From Microthrixaceae bacterium (lineage in GTDB: Bacteria > Actinomycetota > Acidimicrobiia > Acidimicrobiales > Microtrichaceae), in the NCBI GenBank assembly GCA_023957975.1, contig JAMLGM010000001.1, positions 310,001 through 374,000 of the forward strand: a stretch of 64,000 nucleotides of DNA, read 5' to 3'. The translations under genes and the position numbers were made by a program. Shown here piece after piece: positions 1 through 7,842 of the stretch (position 1 is the first letter of the stretch; every line of letters starts with the position of its first letter). Below the pieces are notes generated by a model, which was given only the letters and a program-made list of their open reading frames with translations, was not told where the DNA came from and searched no databases.

Positions 1-642
1 CAGCGAGAGCAGCCCGTAAGTGGGCTGGACGGCATACATGAGGTTGAGTTGCCCGGTGACGTGGGCGATGTCCATGACGATCACCGCGACGCACAAGGCA
101 ACACCGAACGCCGAGCCCAGGGTCAGCAGTCCGGCGGGGAGTCGTTGGATGCCGTCGCTGCTGCGGTACTGGCGGGCGGCGAGGACCATCATGGTGGCGA
201 TCACGACGCCGCAGTAGACGAAGTTGATGATCGAGTACGCAGCGGTAGCGGGCTGGTCACCAAGGTCTGCCATGAACCGGGTGGTCGTCTCATCGCGGTC
301 GATGAAGAAGAACGCGACCGTGATCGCGGCCAGTGACACGAGCAAGATGGGCAGGCTGACCGTGACGCGAACGAGTTGAGGCCGGTAGTGGCCGGTGTGC
401 ATGACACCGCGGCCGAGGAAGAACAGCCCGGTCATCAGCAGGGCGTCCGCGATGAGGGTGGCGATGTTGGTTCCTCCCAGGAGCGGATCGACGGACTCGT
501 AGACGGCGTCCACGTTCAGAGTCATCGCGATGGCGATGGTGATCGCGGCGTAGGTGACGCTGTGGTCGGCGCGTTTGCGGCGGAAGATGAGCAGGCTCGC
601 CACGAGCGCCCACATCAGGGCCGCGACGAGCGTCTGGATCAT
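1..642 (-). CDS. Polytopic membrane protein of the ImmA-linked regulatory module (MAB_1171c/DUF6545-like), partial
   Basis: The frame is open from an ATG at 642 to the window edge, so only the first 213 or so residues are seen. It starts MIQTLVAALMWALV and contains repeated hydrophobic segments separated by short charged loops (RRKRADH, HTGHYRPQ, AARQYRSSDG), giving about six or seven predicted membrane spans. The ATG overlaps the stop of the metallopeptidase gene by 4 bases (ATGA), so the two are translationally coupled. In actinobacteria, a membrane protein of this size next to an XRE regulator and an ImmA/IrrE protein is usually annotated as a MAB_1171c-family putative transporter. The family name rests on context and topology; the function is unknown. 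Confidence 0.7.
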   Translation of the reverse strand, partial: MIQTLVAALMWALVASLLIFRRKRADHSVTYAAITIAIAMTLNVDAVYESVDPLLGGTNIATLIADALLMTGLFFLGRGVMHTGHYRPQLVRVTVSLPILLVSLAAITVAFFFIDRDETTTRFMADLGDQPATAAYSIINFVYCGVVIATMMVLAARQYRSSDGIQRLPAGLLTLGSAFGVALCVAVIVMDIAHVTGQLNLMYAVQPTYGLLSL

Positions 643-1103
643 CCGAAGACCTCCGAGTAGCGGGTCTCGGCGAACACCGATCCTCGAATGCCTGCGGCAA
701 GGCGGTCGGCGAGGGACTCGGCGGCGATCTCGGTCTCACAATCGATGTCTTGCCGCTTGAGCAGTCGCCCGCGGGTGTAGGGCGGGATGTTGGGCAGGAG
801 CAGGTCCTCGGCCGGGCAGTTGTCGCCTTCGCAGTGGCCGAGGATCATGTGGGCGAACTCGTGCAGGACGAACTGCTGGCGGTGCAGCGCGGAGTCGCTG
901 CGGGCGTGGAGCACGATGTCGTCGGTATCGGTGACCAGCCAGACCGCGCAGATGCCGTCGCTGGTGTCGAGGTCGGCGAGTTCGACGATGCGGAGCTGAC
1001 GGTTTCGGCGCGCACGTATCGCGGTGAGGAGGTCGTCGAGGGTGAAGGTGCTGCCGAGCTGTAGGCCCGCGACGGCCGCCGATACTGTCTGTTCGATATT
1101 CAC
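639..1103 (-). CDS. ImmA/IrrE-family metallo-endopeptidase
   Basis: A 154-residue protein with the zinc-binding motif HEFAH at about residues 81-85, followed by MILGH. This is the signature of the ImmA/IrrE family, cytoplasmic proteases that in ICEBs1 and related elements cleave the partner XRE-type repressor to release the element from repression. I chose the GTG start at 1103 because AGAGGGG lies about 8 bases upstream; an in-frame ATG further upstream would extend it by 19 residues without a clear ribosome site. It lies 60 bases behind the XRE regulator gene and overlaps the membrane protein downstream. Role as an anti-repressor is inferred from the family and neighbours. Confidence 0.85.
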   Translation of the reverse strand: MNIEQTVSAAVAGLQLGSTFTLDDLLTAIRARRNRQLRIVELADLDTSDGICAVWLVTDTDDIVLHARSDSALHRQQFVLHEFAHMILGHCEGDNCPAEDLLLPNIPPYTRGRLLKRQDIDCETEIAAESLADRLAAGIRGSVFAETRYSEVFG

Positions 1104-1163
1104 GGTTCGCCCCTCTCTGTGGGGAGCAGGGACCGGTATCGGCACCGTGTCGCGCGACACCTG

Positions 1164-1595
1164 TCAGTGCTCGGGCATGTGGCTCATTTCCTCGTCCAGG
1201 AACTTGGTGATGGCGTGGAGTGCTTTCGGCGAGACGTCACCGAGGGTGCGGGCGGCGTAGGACTTCACCTTCGCTGCCCGCATGGACCGCACGAGGTCGA
1301 GCTGAGCTGCGACCTTCTCCGGAGTCTCGGCACCGTCGGCTCCCATGAGGAAGGCGGCATCGACATCGAAGAACGCGGCCAGTCCGTCGAACACGGCGGG
1401 GTCTTGGACGTAGCGGTGACCGTTGATCATGTATGTCCAGCGCGACCGGGACAGGTTGGTGCCTCGTTCTTTGAGGTAGCCCGCGATCTGCGAGTAGGTC
1501 GGTTCCGAGCCGGACTCGGCCTCGGCGACGTCCATCAGGAGACGCAGACGCTTGGCGAGGTCTTCAGCCGCAGCCTGGCTCTCGTCTTCGGTCAT
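1164..1595 (-). CDS. XRE-type DNA-binding transcriptional regulator
   Basis: A 143-residue protein with a helix-turn-helix region at roughly residues 30-65 (YSQIAGYLKERG then SRSRWTYMINGHR), followed by a region resembling the ligand-free dimer segment of short XRE regulators (AFFDVDAAFLMG). The start is the ATG at 1595, preceded by GAAGGGGG. A longer in-frame reading would run over the palindromic operators at 1659-1695 and is not supported by a ribosome site. Placement immediately before an ImmA/IrrE protease and facing the transfer operon suggests it controls the element's lytic-like switch. It probably binds the four palindromes upstream and represses its own gene, but this is inference. 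Confidence 0.85.
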   Translation of the reverse strand: MTEDESQAAAEDLAKRLRLLMDVAEAESGSEPTYSQIAGYLKERGTNLSRSRWTYMINGHRYVQDPAVFDGLAAFFDVDAAFLMGADGAETPEKVAAQLDLVRSMRAAKVKSYAARTLGDVSPKALHAITKFLDEEMSHMPEH

Positions 1596-1658
1596 GGTGG
1601 CTGACCCCCTTCCCTTCGCGACGGGCAAGGCATCGATGTAGTCCACCCTCACGGGTGG

Positions 1659-1762
1659 TTGTGCATGCTCAACGCTACTCGTTGGGCATGCACAAATCAA
1701 GGCTTGCGCATGCTCAACGGTCGTGCTGCAATGGGAACTCCGGCCTCATTGAGCATGCTCAA
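1659..1762. promoter_or_regulatory. Four palindromic operators TTGNGCATGCNCAA in the divergent control region
   Basis: Copies at 1659-1672, 1682-1695, 1704-1717 and 1749-1762. The fourth, TTGAGCATGCTCAA, is a perfect palindrome; the others differ only at the two N positions. Centre-to-centre spacings are 23, 22 and 45 bases, close to two, two and four helical turns, so the sites would lie on nearly the same face. They sit between the XRE regulator gene and the start of the transfer operon. They are the obvious candidate binding sites for that regulator. Confidence 0.8.
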
Positions 1763-1983
1763 CAGACTGGTCGGGTGGGTCGTTCTCGCCAGAGAGGAGA
1801 TGACGGATGCTGTGTTCCGCGCCGATCCCGGGCGGCTCTTCGCGCAGTCGCGCCGCTGTGCCAGGCCGCCCAGTGTCGCTGGCCTGGCAGGTGCGCTCCG
1901 GCCGTGGCGGGAGGGGTTGCCTACCTCGAAGGTGTACCGCCGCGCCCACGCGTGTCGTGGTGGTCGCGAGAGGAGACCCGGTC
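1763..1983 (+). other. Leader of the transfer operon
   Basis: No convincing gene. GAGAGGAGATG at 1792-1802 looks like a ribosome site with a start, but the frame it opens has no recognisable content. A 9-bp hairpin (TGCCAGGCC at 1859-1867 with GGCCTGGCA at 1881-1889) could structure the leader RNA. The reverse complement of the element's recurring GCGCACCTG motif sits at 1888-1896, directly on its right arm. Confidence 0.4.
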
Positions 1984-3057
1984 ATGGCATCGACACTGGA
2001 GCAGCGGGCGGCGCGTGAGGCGAAGCTTGAAGAGTTGCACGAGAAGTTGACGGGCGCGGTAGAGCAGCTCGTTTCCGGCGACGACTGGCGCGACGCACTC
2101 GCGTTCGCTGCCCGGTTCCGCTCCCGCTCGTTCAACAACACGATGCTCATCTGGGTGCAACACCAAGTCGCGTTCGAAGCCGGTCGGGTACCCGACCCGT
2201 TCCCGATGCTCGTCGCTGGCTACCGGCAGTGGCAGGCGTTGGGGCGTCAGGTGATGAAGGGCCAGCCGGGCTACATGATCTTTGCTCCGGTGACGGGCAG
2301 GTTCGCCACGGCCACGCCGTCGGATGCCGGGTCGTGGCGGCGGCTGGGGCCACGGGAGAAGCCGCAGCCCGGTGAGGTGGTGCGCTCCCGCATGGTCGGC
2401 GCCCGGCCCGCGTATGTGTGGGATGTCTCCCAGACCGACGGTGAACCCCTCCCCGCCACGCCCATGCCGGTGCTGTTGGAAGGCGAGGCCCCGGCAGGGC
2501 TCTGGGAGGGCCTCGCCGAGCAGATACGGGCGGCCGGATTCGAGGTCGCGTCCGTGCCGGACGAGATGGCGATCATGGGCGCGAACGGCATGACCGACTA
2601 CGAGGCGCGCACCGTGTCGGTGCGCGAGAACATGCCTGCTGCTGCACGAGTGAAGACGCTGGCGCACGAACTCGCGCATGTGCGGATGCACGATCCCGAC
2701 GACATGGAGGCACGGCAGCATCGCGGCATCCGCGAGGTCGAAGCCGAGAGCGTCGCGCTGATGATCGGTGCCGCGCACGGCATGACCACCGATGGGTACA
2801 CGATCCCGTACGTCTCGACCTGGGCCGCCCGCGTAGACGGCCAAGAGGCCGCCCAGGTGGTGCAGGCTACCGGCGAACGCGTCCGCAAGACCGCACTGGC
2901 GATCCTCGACCAGCTCGACACCCCACAACTCAGCGACGGCACCCCACCCGGCCTGGAACGCGACACCCCGGCAGCGAAGCCTACCCGCGCGTCGTCTCGG
3001 TCGGTTGAGCCTGACCGGCCGCATACTGCACCGGTGCTGGCGGGACGGGGGCTGTGA
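1984..3057 (+). CDS. ArdC-like antirestriction protein with metallopeptidase domain
   Basis: A 357-residue protein. The N-terminal part (about residues 10-150) has the ArdC pattern: FNNTMLIWVQ, GYRQWQALGRQVMKG and then a GYMIFAPV strand. It is a single-stranded-DNA-binding domain found in plasmid and ICE antirestriction proteins. The C-terminal part has a zinc motif HELAH at about residues 227-231 within KTLAHELAHVRMHD. The start at 1984 follows GAGAGGAGA; the frame is open upstream to 1807 but that part is arginine/proline rich and unconserved in character. First gene of the plus-strand operon, which suits a protein needed early to protect incoming single-stranded DNA from host restriction. 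Its stop overlaps the next start (TGATG). Confidence 0.82.
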   Translation: MASTLEQRAAREAKLEELHEKLTGAVEQLVSGDDWRDALAFAARFRSRSFNNTMLIWVQHQVAFEAGRVPDPFPMLVAGYRQWQALGRQVMKGQPGYMIFAPVTGRFATATPSDAGSWRRLGPREKPQPGEVVRSRMVGARPAYVWDVSQTDGEPLPATPMPVLLEGEAPAGLWEGLAEQIRAAGFEVASVPDEMAIMGANGMTDYEARTVSVRENMPAAARVKTLAHELAHVRMHDPDDMEARQHRGIREVEAESVALMIGAAHGMTTDGYTIPYVSTWAARVDGQEAAQVVQATGERVRKTALAILDQLDTPQLSDGTPPGLERDTPAAKPTRASSRSVEPDRPHTAPVLAGRGL

Positions 3058-3995
3058 TGCCCGACCCTCTCGACGTTCTCGCCGCGCTCATCGGAGTCGA
3101 CCGGGCACCGGACCTCGCAGAAGCCGCACGAAGGCTTGCAGCGGCGGGCGTCCCGGTGTTCCCATGCGAGCCCGATGGGAAGCGACCGCTCACCCGTCGC
3201 GGGTTCCTCGATGCGGGCAGCGACGCTGCGCAGGTCGCGGCGTGGTGGTCCCGCACCCCAAACGCGAACATCGGCATCCCGACGGGTGCCGCATCGGGTG
3301 TTGTCGTGGTGGATGTCGATGTCCACGGCCCTATCGATGGTCGCGTGGCCTGGAAGCGCGCCGCCGACGCGGGACTCGTGGATGGGGCGGGTCTGCTGGT
3401 GCGCACCCCGACCGGCGGCACGCACGCCTACTTCCCGGCGACCCCAGGTGTGGAGCAGCGCTCGTGGCAGGCCGCCAACGCGGGTGTCGATTTCCGTGGT
3501 GACGGCGGCTACATCATCGCCCCGCCCTCCCAACGGACCATTGACGGCACCATGCGGCGCTACCGGATCGCCGACATCGCCGCCCACTCGATCGGCGCTG
3601 TGGACGCAGGTCGGCTGCGGGATTTCCTCGACCCCCGCCCCGCCGCCCCAACGCGTGCCAGCGGCGGCGAGGTGGCTGTGGATGCTGAGCGGCTCGCGGC
3701 CTGGGTTGCCGGGCGGGGTGAGGGCGAACGGAACCGGGGCCTATTCTGGGCCGCCTGCCGCCTTGCCGAGAACGGCACCCCATCCACCGACGCACTCGAT
3801 GCGCTCGGCCCTGCCGCAGCACAGGCCGGACTCAGCGAGCGTGAGATCACCACAACCGTGCGCTCGGCCTACCGAGCCACCCAACCCACACCCGCTCCGC
3901 GCCCCTCGGCCGATGCGCCTCGTGGTGGGGCGGATCACTGGTGCAGCCGCTCCGCAGCACCGTCGGCGGTCTCTCTCGGCAGGGCAGGGCTGTGA
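3057..3995 (+). CDS. Bifunctional DNA primase/polymerase (Prim-Pol) domain protein
   Basis: A 312-residue protein of the archaeo-eukaryotic primase superfamily. The fold signatures are visible: GVPVFPCEPDGKRPL near residue 30, the metal-binding acidic motif VVVVDVDVHG near residue 85, and then a GGTHAYF/GVDFRGDGGYIIAPPS segment. A helical primase C-terminal segment follows (GERNRGLFWAACRLAE). There is no helicase domain, so it is a stand-alone primase. It probably primes the complementary strand after transfer or during replication of the excised circle. ATG at 3057 overlaps the ArdC stop and its own stop overlaps the next start, so it is mid-operon. Confidence 0.85.
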   Translation: MPDPLDVLAALIGVDRAPDLAEAARRLAAAGVPVFPCEPDGKRPLTRRGFLDAGSDAAQVAAWWSRTPNANIGIPTGAASGVVVVDVDVHGPIDGRVAWKRAADAGLVDGAGLLVRTPTGGTHAYFPATPGVEQRSWQAANAGVDFRGDGGYIIAPPSQRTIDGTMRRYRIADIAAHSIGAVDAGRLRDFLDPRPAAPTRASGGEVAVDAERLAAWVAGRGEGERNRGLFWAACRLAENGTPSTDALDALGPAAAQAGLSEREITTTVRSAYRATQPTPAPRPSADAPRGGADHWCSRSAAPSAVSLGRAGL

Positions 3996-4726
3996 TGCGT
4001 GAGACGAGTCCGCAACGCTGGGCCGCTGGAACAGCGGTCGCGGGGACGGTGTTCATCGCCGCCGGGGCATTCTGGCTGTCCTTCACCTCACTGGCCGATC
4101 TGGCCGCACGCTCCGGGATCGGGGCCGGGCAGGCGTGGGCGTGGCCGCTGATCGTGGACGGCATCATCGTCGTCGCCACCGTCGCCGTCGTCGCACTCGC
4201 GGGTCAACGTTCGGCCTGGTACCCGTGGGCGCTGCTGGTCGGCGGCGCGCTCGTGTCGGTGACGGCGAACGCGATCCATGCCGTCGTCGCCGCTGACGCC
4301 GACGTGCCACGCATCCTCGCCGCATCGGTCGCCGCTGTCCCTCCCGTGGTGCTGCTCGCGATCACCCACCTCACCGTCATCCTCACCCGCGCCCCGGTTC
4401 CCCCACCAGAATCTGACGCGCCAGACCAGGCCGGCGTCACCGTGCGTGCCGGGACTTCCGCCGAGTCAGCGTCGAGCCCACTGGAAGCAGTCTCGGCATC
4501 TGCCGGTCCCGGCGAACTCTTCCCGGTCCCTGCCGAGGCCGACTCGCTCGATCCGGCGGACCGTCGAGCCGCTGGGTGGGAGCTACGGGAGGCGGGGTGG
4601 TCGAACAAACGGATCGCCCGCGAGCTCGGCGTGCACCCCTCGACCGTCGGCCGCTGGTTCGCGCCCGCACACCTTCCCACTGACATCACCGAGTCCGCCG
4701 ACGAGCGGGAGGAGACCACCTCATGA
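3995..4726 (+). CDS. DUF2637-family membrane protein with C-terminal helix-turn-helix
   Basis: A 243-residue protein with four predicted membrane helices in residues 10-145 (starting FIAAGAFWLSFTSLADLA and including WPLIVDGIIVVATVAVVAL). This is the arrangement of the DUF2637/SpdB-like proteins of actinomycete plasmids, linked to plasmid spread. After a Pro/Ser-rich linker, the last 50 residues contain a helix-turn-helix (WSNKRIARELGVHPSTVGRWF). The start overlaps the primase stop (TGATG). The combination of membrane anchor and DNA-binding domain suggests it tethers element DNA or a regulator at the membrane; that role is inferred. Confidence 0.8.
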   Translation: MRETSPQRWAAGTAVAGTVFIAAGAFWLSFTSLADLAARSGIGAGQAWAWPLIVDGIIVVATVAVVALAGQRSAWYPWALLVGGALVSVTANAIHAVVAADADVPRILAASVAAVPPVVLLAITHLTVILTRAPVPPPESDAPDQAGVTVRAGTSAESASSPLEAVSASAGPGELFPVPAEADSLDPADRRAAGWELREAGWSNKRIARELGVHPSTVGRWFAPAHLPTDITESADEREETTS

Positions 4727-5145
4727 ACAGCACCGACAACCCGCAGCACACCGACCCCCGCCATGACCGGCAGCGCGTCGCGCCGAGCCCAGCCGACGAG
4801 GCACTCTCCGTACCTCGGGATCGCCCCGAACCCGAGGCCGCGACGACGCCGGAGGCAGTGCGGGCCGCGCAGGTCGCTCGAACCGGGAAGCAGCAGACCG
4901 CCGCGGTGCGTGGCCGGGGCGTGGAGTGGGTGCGCCCGACCGATCTGATCGCCCGCCACTCCGCACACGCCGCGGGGCGTGGTCTCGATTTCCAGGCCGA
5001 GCTGGCCCGCCGCACCCGCACGCCGCTGCGGATCGGGATGCAAGCCGCTCGGGATCGGGCACGTCGCCTGCCGCCGATCACGGCGTTCGGGCGACGCACC
5101 GTCACCACGTCGGCCCCAACGCGGCCTGGGGTCGGGATGGGGTGA
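4723..5145 (+). CDS. Hypothetical ICE protein
   Basis: A 140-residue, very hydrophilic protein with a disordered, Pro/Arg-rich first half and a more ordered second half (GRGVEWVRPTDLIARHSAHAAGRG, then an Arg-rich helix). It overlaps the stop of the DUF2637 gene by 4 bases (ATGA). No recognisable catalytic motif. Its conserved position in the operon and basic second half would suit a nucleic-acid-binding accessory protein, but I do not assign a function. Confidence 0.6.
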   Translation: MNSTDNPQHTDPRHDRQRVAPSPADEALSVPRDRPEPEAATTPEAVRAAQVARTGKQQTAAVRGRGVEWVRPTDLIARHSAHAAGRGLDFQAELARRTRTPLRIGMQAARDRARRLPPITAFGRRTVTTSAPTRPGVGMG

Positions 5146-5231
5146 CAGGTTGTGGTCAAGACGGCAACCACCGCAGGAGGGCGCGTTCGTGGGAACGGGC
5201 GCGCACCTACCTGCCAGGAGGTGCCGACACC

Positions 5232-6110
5232 ATGACCACAACCACCACCCCCAGCGGCGAGTTCGAAGCCGAGGACTTCACGACCGGCGAGGGCCTTCGT
5301 GCCCTGCTGCACCGGCTCCACACCGGCGGTGAGCACGCCTGGGTCAACGATCCGGTCGCCCGCGACCTGATGGAGTTCGCCGCCGAGAAGTACAAGGCGC
5401 TGGCGCGCAAGCACCGCCTCGATACCTGGGAGGCTGTCGCGGCGGCGTTCGACGCGATGCAGAACCGCTCCACCCGCGAAGCCAACGACCCGTGGGCGAT
5501 CATCACCCACGCCGTGCGGATCACCTGCATATACGAAGAACGCGCCCAAGGCCTCCTCTGCTCAGTGCACCAGGCCCGCCGCTCCCACGTCTCCGCGTTC
5601 CACGACCCCGAACGATTCTCCGACCGCGACACCGCACTGGCCGACTACCATCCCGCACTCCAGGTCCGCGACGACCTGCCCAGCGACCTTGAAGCCGACC
5701 CACATGAGCTGCTGGGTTCGGCGCAGGCGTGCATGTCAGCCATATCCGCTGCGGAGGACGCGATCGCGCTGCTGTGCCTGCTCGACTGGCCCGCCGACAC
5801 CGCGCGAGCCTCGGTCGAACACGTCTGCGGGGCACTCACCAAAGCCGGAACCCGCCAGTCCGCGTACGAGGCGCTCCGCCGCGACCGGCACGCCCGCGCG
5901 CTCCTCGACCTGCCCCGCCGCACCTGGACCGTACTGCTGCGAGCGTTGCTCGGGAACGCGCACCCCGCCTACGCGGCCACCACGACCGGGCGCGGAGTGC
6001 TGCTGCGGCTGCTCCTCGGCGAGACCGTGGAACTGCTGCTGCGCGACGACGACCTGATCCTCGCCCTCGCCATAGCTGCGCCCAGAGCCCGGGGCGGTGA
6101 CCAGCGATGA
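5232..6110 (+). CDS. Hypothetical ICE protein, mostly alpha-helical
   Basis: A 292-residue soluble protein. The first 90 residues (FTTGEGLRALLHRLHTGGEHAWVNDPVARDLMEFAAEKY) and the central DPWAIITHAVRITCIYEERAQGLL segment look like a compact helical bundle; the C-terminal 80 residues are leucine-rich. I chose ATG 5232 because CAGGAGGTG lies just upstream, although the frame is open from 4926. The length and first part vaguely resemble sigma-like or replication-accessory helical proteins, but no diagnostic motif is seen. It overlaps the ParB-like gene by 4 bases, so the two are probably made together. Confidence 0.65.
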   Translation: MTTTTTPSGEFEAEDFTTGEGLRALLHRLHTGGEHAWVNDPVARDLMEFAAEKYKALARKHRLDTWEAVAAAFDAMQNRSTREANDPWAIITHAVRITCIYEERAQGLLCSVHQARRSHVSAFHDPERFSDRDTALADYHPALQVRDDLPSDLEADPHELLGSAQACMSAISAAEDAIALLCLLDWPADTARASVEHVCGALTKAGTRQSAYEALRRDRHARALLDLPRRTWTVLLRALLGNAHPAYAATTTGRGVLLRLLLGETVELLLRDDDLILALAIAAPRARGGDQR

Positions 6111-7102
6111 CCGACCCGCAGACCGGTATCCAGCTCGACCGGGCCGTCGATTCCCTGACCGTCGGTCAGCGCCACCGCACCGACCTCGGCGATATCGACG
6201 CCCTCGCGGCGTCTATCGACCGTGATGGGCTGCTGCAACCGTTGACGATCACCATCGACGGGGTGCTTGTCTGCGGGGCACGCCGCCTGGCAGCGATCAA
6301 GATGCTCGGCTGGCGCACCGTCAGCGTCTGGGTACGTGGTGGCCTGTCGGACAGGCTCGGGAAACTCCTCGCCGAGCAGGACGACAACATGCTCCACAAG
6401 CCCTACACCCAGCTCGAAGCCGCCGGTCTCTACCGCGAGATCAAGGAAGTCATGGCCGAAGACGCCGCCCGCCGAAAGTCAGCAACCCGGTTCAGCACCG
6501 AAAACCAGCCAGGAAACGACGGTCCCGCAAAATTTGCGGGACCGTCAGGTGCGCTCGGCGACGCACGAGAACTCGCCGCCGCGATGATCCCCGGTGGCGC
6601 TTCACATACCACGCTGGAGAAGGTCGGCTACATCGAAGAGATCGCCGCCAACCCCGCCCAGCCCGAGACGATTCGCGCGGAAGCGGCGGCGGCGTTGGAA
6701 CGGATCGAGGCAGGCGACCCCGTGCATCCGCTCTACCAGGCGATCCACGAATCCGCCGAGGCCGCGCGTGAAGTGCGCGAGGCGACGATGCACGCACTCG
6801 CCGAGGATGCCGTCGCCCGCGCCAACGCGATGAAGAAGGGCAAGAAGCCCAAACCCAGACTCAAGCCAGGCGTGCCCGACGACGCACCACCCGTGCGGTA
6901 CCCGGTTCGAGCATTCGTCCAGACCTGGGGCGAACTGGCCAACTGGTGGACCCACTACGACGCCGACACCCTCGCGAACGAGCTGACCGACGAGCAGTTC
7001 GACAACTTCCTCACCACCGTCGAGGGCACCACGCGCTTCGCCAACGACCTCCACGCCGCCCGCGACACCCACGCCGCAAAGCCGATCCTGCGCGCCCTCT
7101 GA
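6107..7102 (+). CDS. ParB/RepB/Spo0J-family partition-like protein
   Basis: A 331-residue protein whose N-terminal 120 residues carry the ParB fold. The pattern is an opening LTVGQRHRTDLGDIDALAASIDRDGLLQPLTI, then CGARRLAAIKMLGW (equivalent of the GERR CTP-binding motif), then a DNMLHKPYTQLEAAGLYREIKE helix region. The C-terminal half is charged (KKGKKPKPRLKPG) and differs from chromosomal ParB. There is no ParA partner in the window. It likely binds a centromere-like or regulatory site; a perfect 29-nt palindrome lies inside its own gene at 6518-6546. It overlaps the preceding gene (ATGA). Confidence 0.82.
   Translation: MTDPQTGIQLDRAVDSLTVGQRHRTDLGDIDALAASIDRDGLLQPLTITIDGVLVCGARRLAAIKMLGWRTVSVWVRGGLSDRLGKLLAEQDDNMLHKPYTQLEAAGLYREIKEVMAEDAARRKSATRFSTENQPGNDGPAKFAGPSGALGDARELAAAMIPGGASHTTLEKVGYIEEIAANPAQPETIRAEAAAALERIEAGDPVHPLYQAIHESAEAAREVREATMHALAEDAVARANAMKKGKKPKPRLKPGVPDDAPPVRYPVRAFVQTWGELANWWTHYDADTLANELTDEQFDNFLTTVEGTTRFANDLHAARDTHAAKPILRAL
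6518..6546. repeat. Perfect 29-nt palindrome inside the parB-like gene
   Basis: GACGGTCCCGCAAA at 6518-6531 and TTTGCGGGACCGTC at 6533-6546 are exact inverted copies around one central A. In frame it encodes NDGPAKFAGPSG, a flexible stretch between the two halves of the protein. Candidate ParB-binding or nicking site. Confidence 0.85.
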
Positions 7103-7138
7103 CCACCGGCACGGGTGCCGGGTGCGCACCTGCTCGGC

Positions 7139-7831
7139 ATGAGCCCTGCACCCACTGATCCCCGGAACCGCCGCCGACTCGTCGCCCTCATCGCCGCCGG
7201 CATCGTCCTGCTGCTCCTGGCCGGCGTCGGCGTCTACGGACTCCTCACCGGCCCCCGCACCACGACTTCGAGCATCGACGATCCGAAACCCGGCCCGGTC
7301 ACGACGGAGGCGCCGACCGTGCCGCCGGGTACACCCCGAGCGCCCCAGGTTCCGGCGGTTCCGCGTTCCGCCGACCCCGAGACTTTCGCTCAAGGCGTCG
7401 CGTCCACGCTGTTCGCGTGGGACACCGCCTCGGGGCTGTGGCCGCTGGACTACACCTCGGCGATCCTCGCGGTCGGTGACCCCAGCGGTGACGAGCAGGC
7501 CGGGCTCGCCTCCGACGTTGCCGCCTACCTGCCGAACCGGGACGCCTGGATCGAGCTGCGCCAGTACGCCACCAGCCAGTACCTCACCATCGACATCGCC
7601 TACGTGCCGGACGCTTGGGCTGATGCCGTCGAGCAGGCACAGCCAGGACAGCTCGCCCCCGGAACGGTCGCAGTCACGATCGAGGGCACCCGCCACCGCG
7701 AAGGCGTCTGGAACGGGCAGCCGGTCACCTCAGAGCATCCGGTCGCGTTCACGGTGTTCGTGGTCTGCGGCCCGACGTATCCGACCTGCCATCTGCTGCG
7801 GTTGTCGCAGCTCGACAATCCGCTGCGCTGA
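7139..7831 (+). CDS. Membrane-anchored conjugal transfer protein (TcpC/VirB8-like fold possible)
   Basis: A 230-residue protein with a basic N-terminus, one membrane helix at about residues 15-38 (LIAAGIVLLLLAGVGVYGLL), a Pro/Thr-rich linker and an extracytoplasmic domain of about 150 residues. That domain has the alternating helix/strand look of the NTF2-like proteins used in conjugation machineries (FAQGVASTLFAWDTA, then WIELRQYATSQYLTID). The ATG at 7139 was preferred to the GTG at 7115. It lies directly before the cell-wall hydrolase, the usual place of a VirB8/TcpC component. Similarity is by layout only. Confidence 0.65.
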   Translation: MSPAPTDPRNRRRLVALIAAGIVLLLLAGVGVYGLLTGPRTTTSSIDDPKPGPVTTEAPTVPPGTPRAPQVPAVPRSADPETFAQGVASTLFAWDTASGLWPLDYTSAILAVGDPSGDEQAGLASDVAAYLPNRDAWIELRQYATSQYLTIDIAYVPDAWADAVEQAQPGQLAPGTVAVTIEGTRHREGVWNGQPVTSEHPVAFTVFVVCGPTYPTCHLLRLSQLDNPLR

Positions 7832-7842
7832 CAGGTGGCGTC

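Noticed and set aside
1807..1983. N-terminal extension of the ArdC-like protein
   Set aside because: Open but Arg/Pro-rich and unlike the family; a good ribosome site supports the ATG at 1984.
6518..6546. Palindrome as a transcription terminator
   Set aside because: It lies in mid-gene with no U-tract, and downstream genes are overlapping in the same operon.
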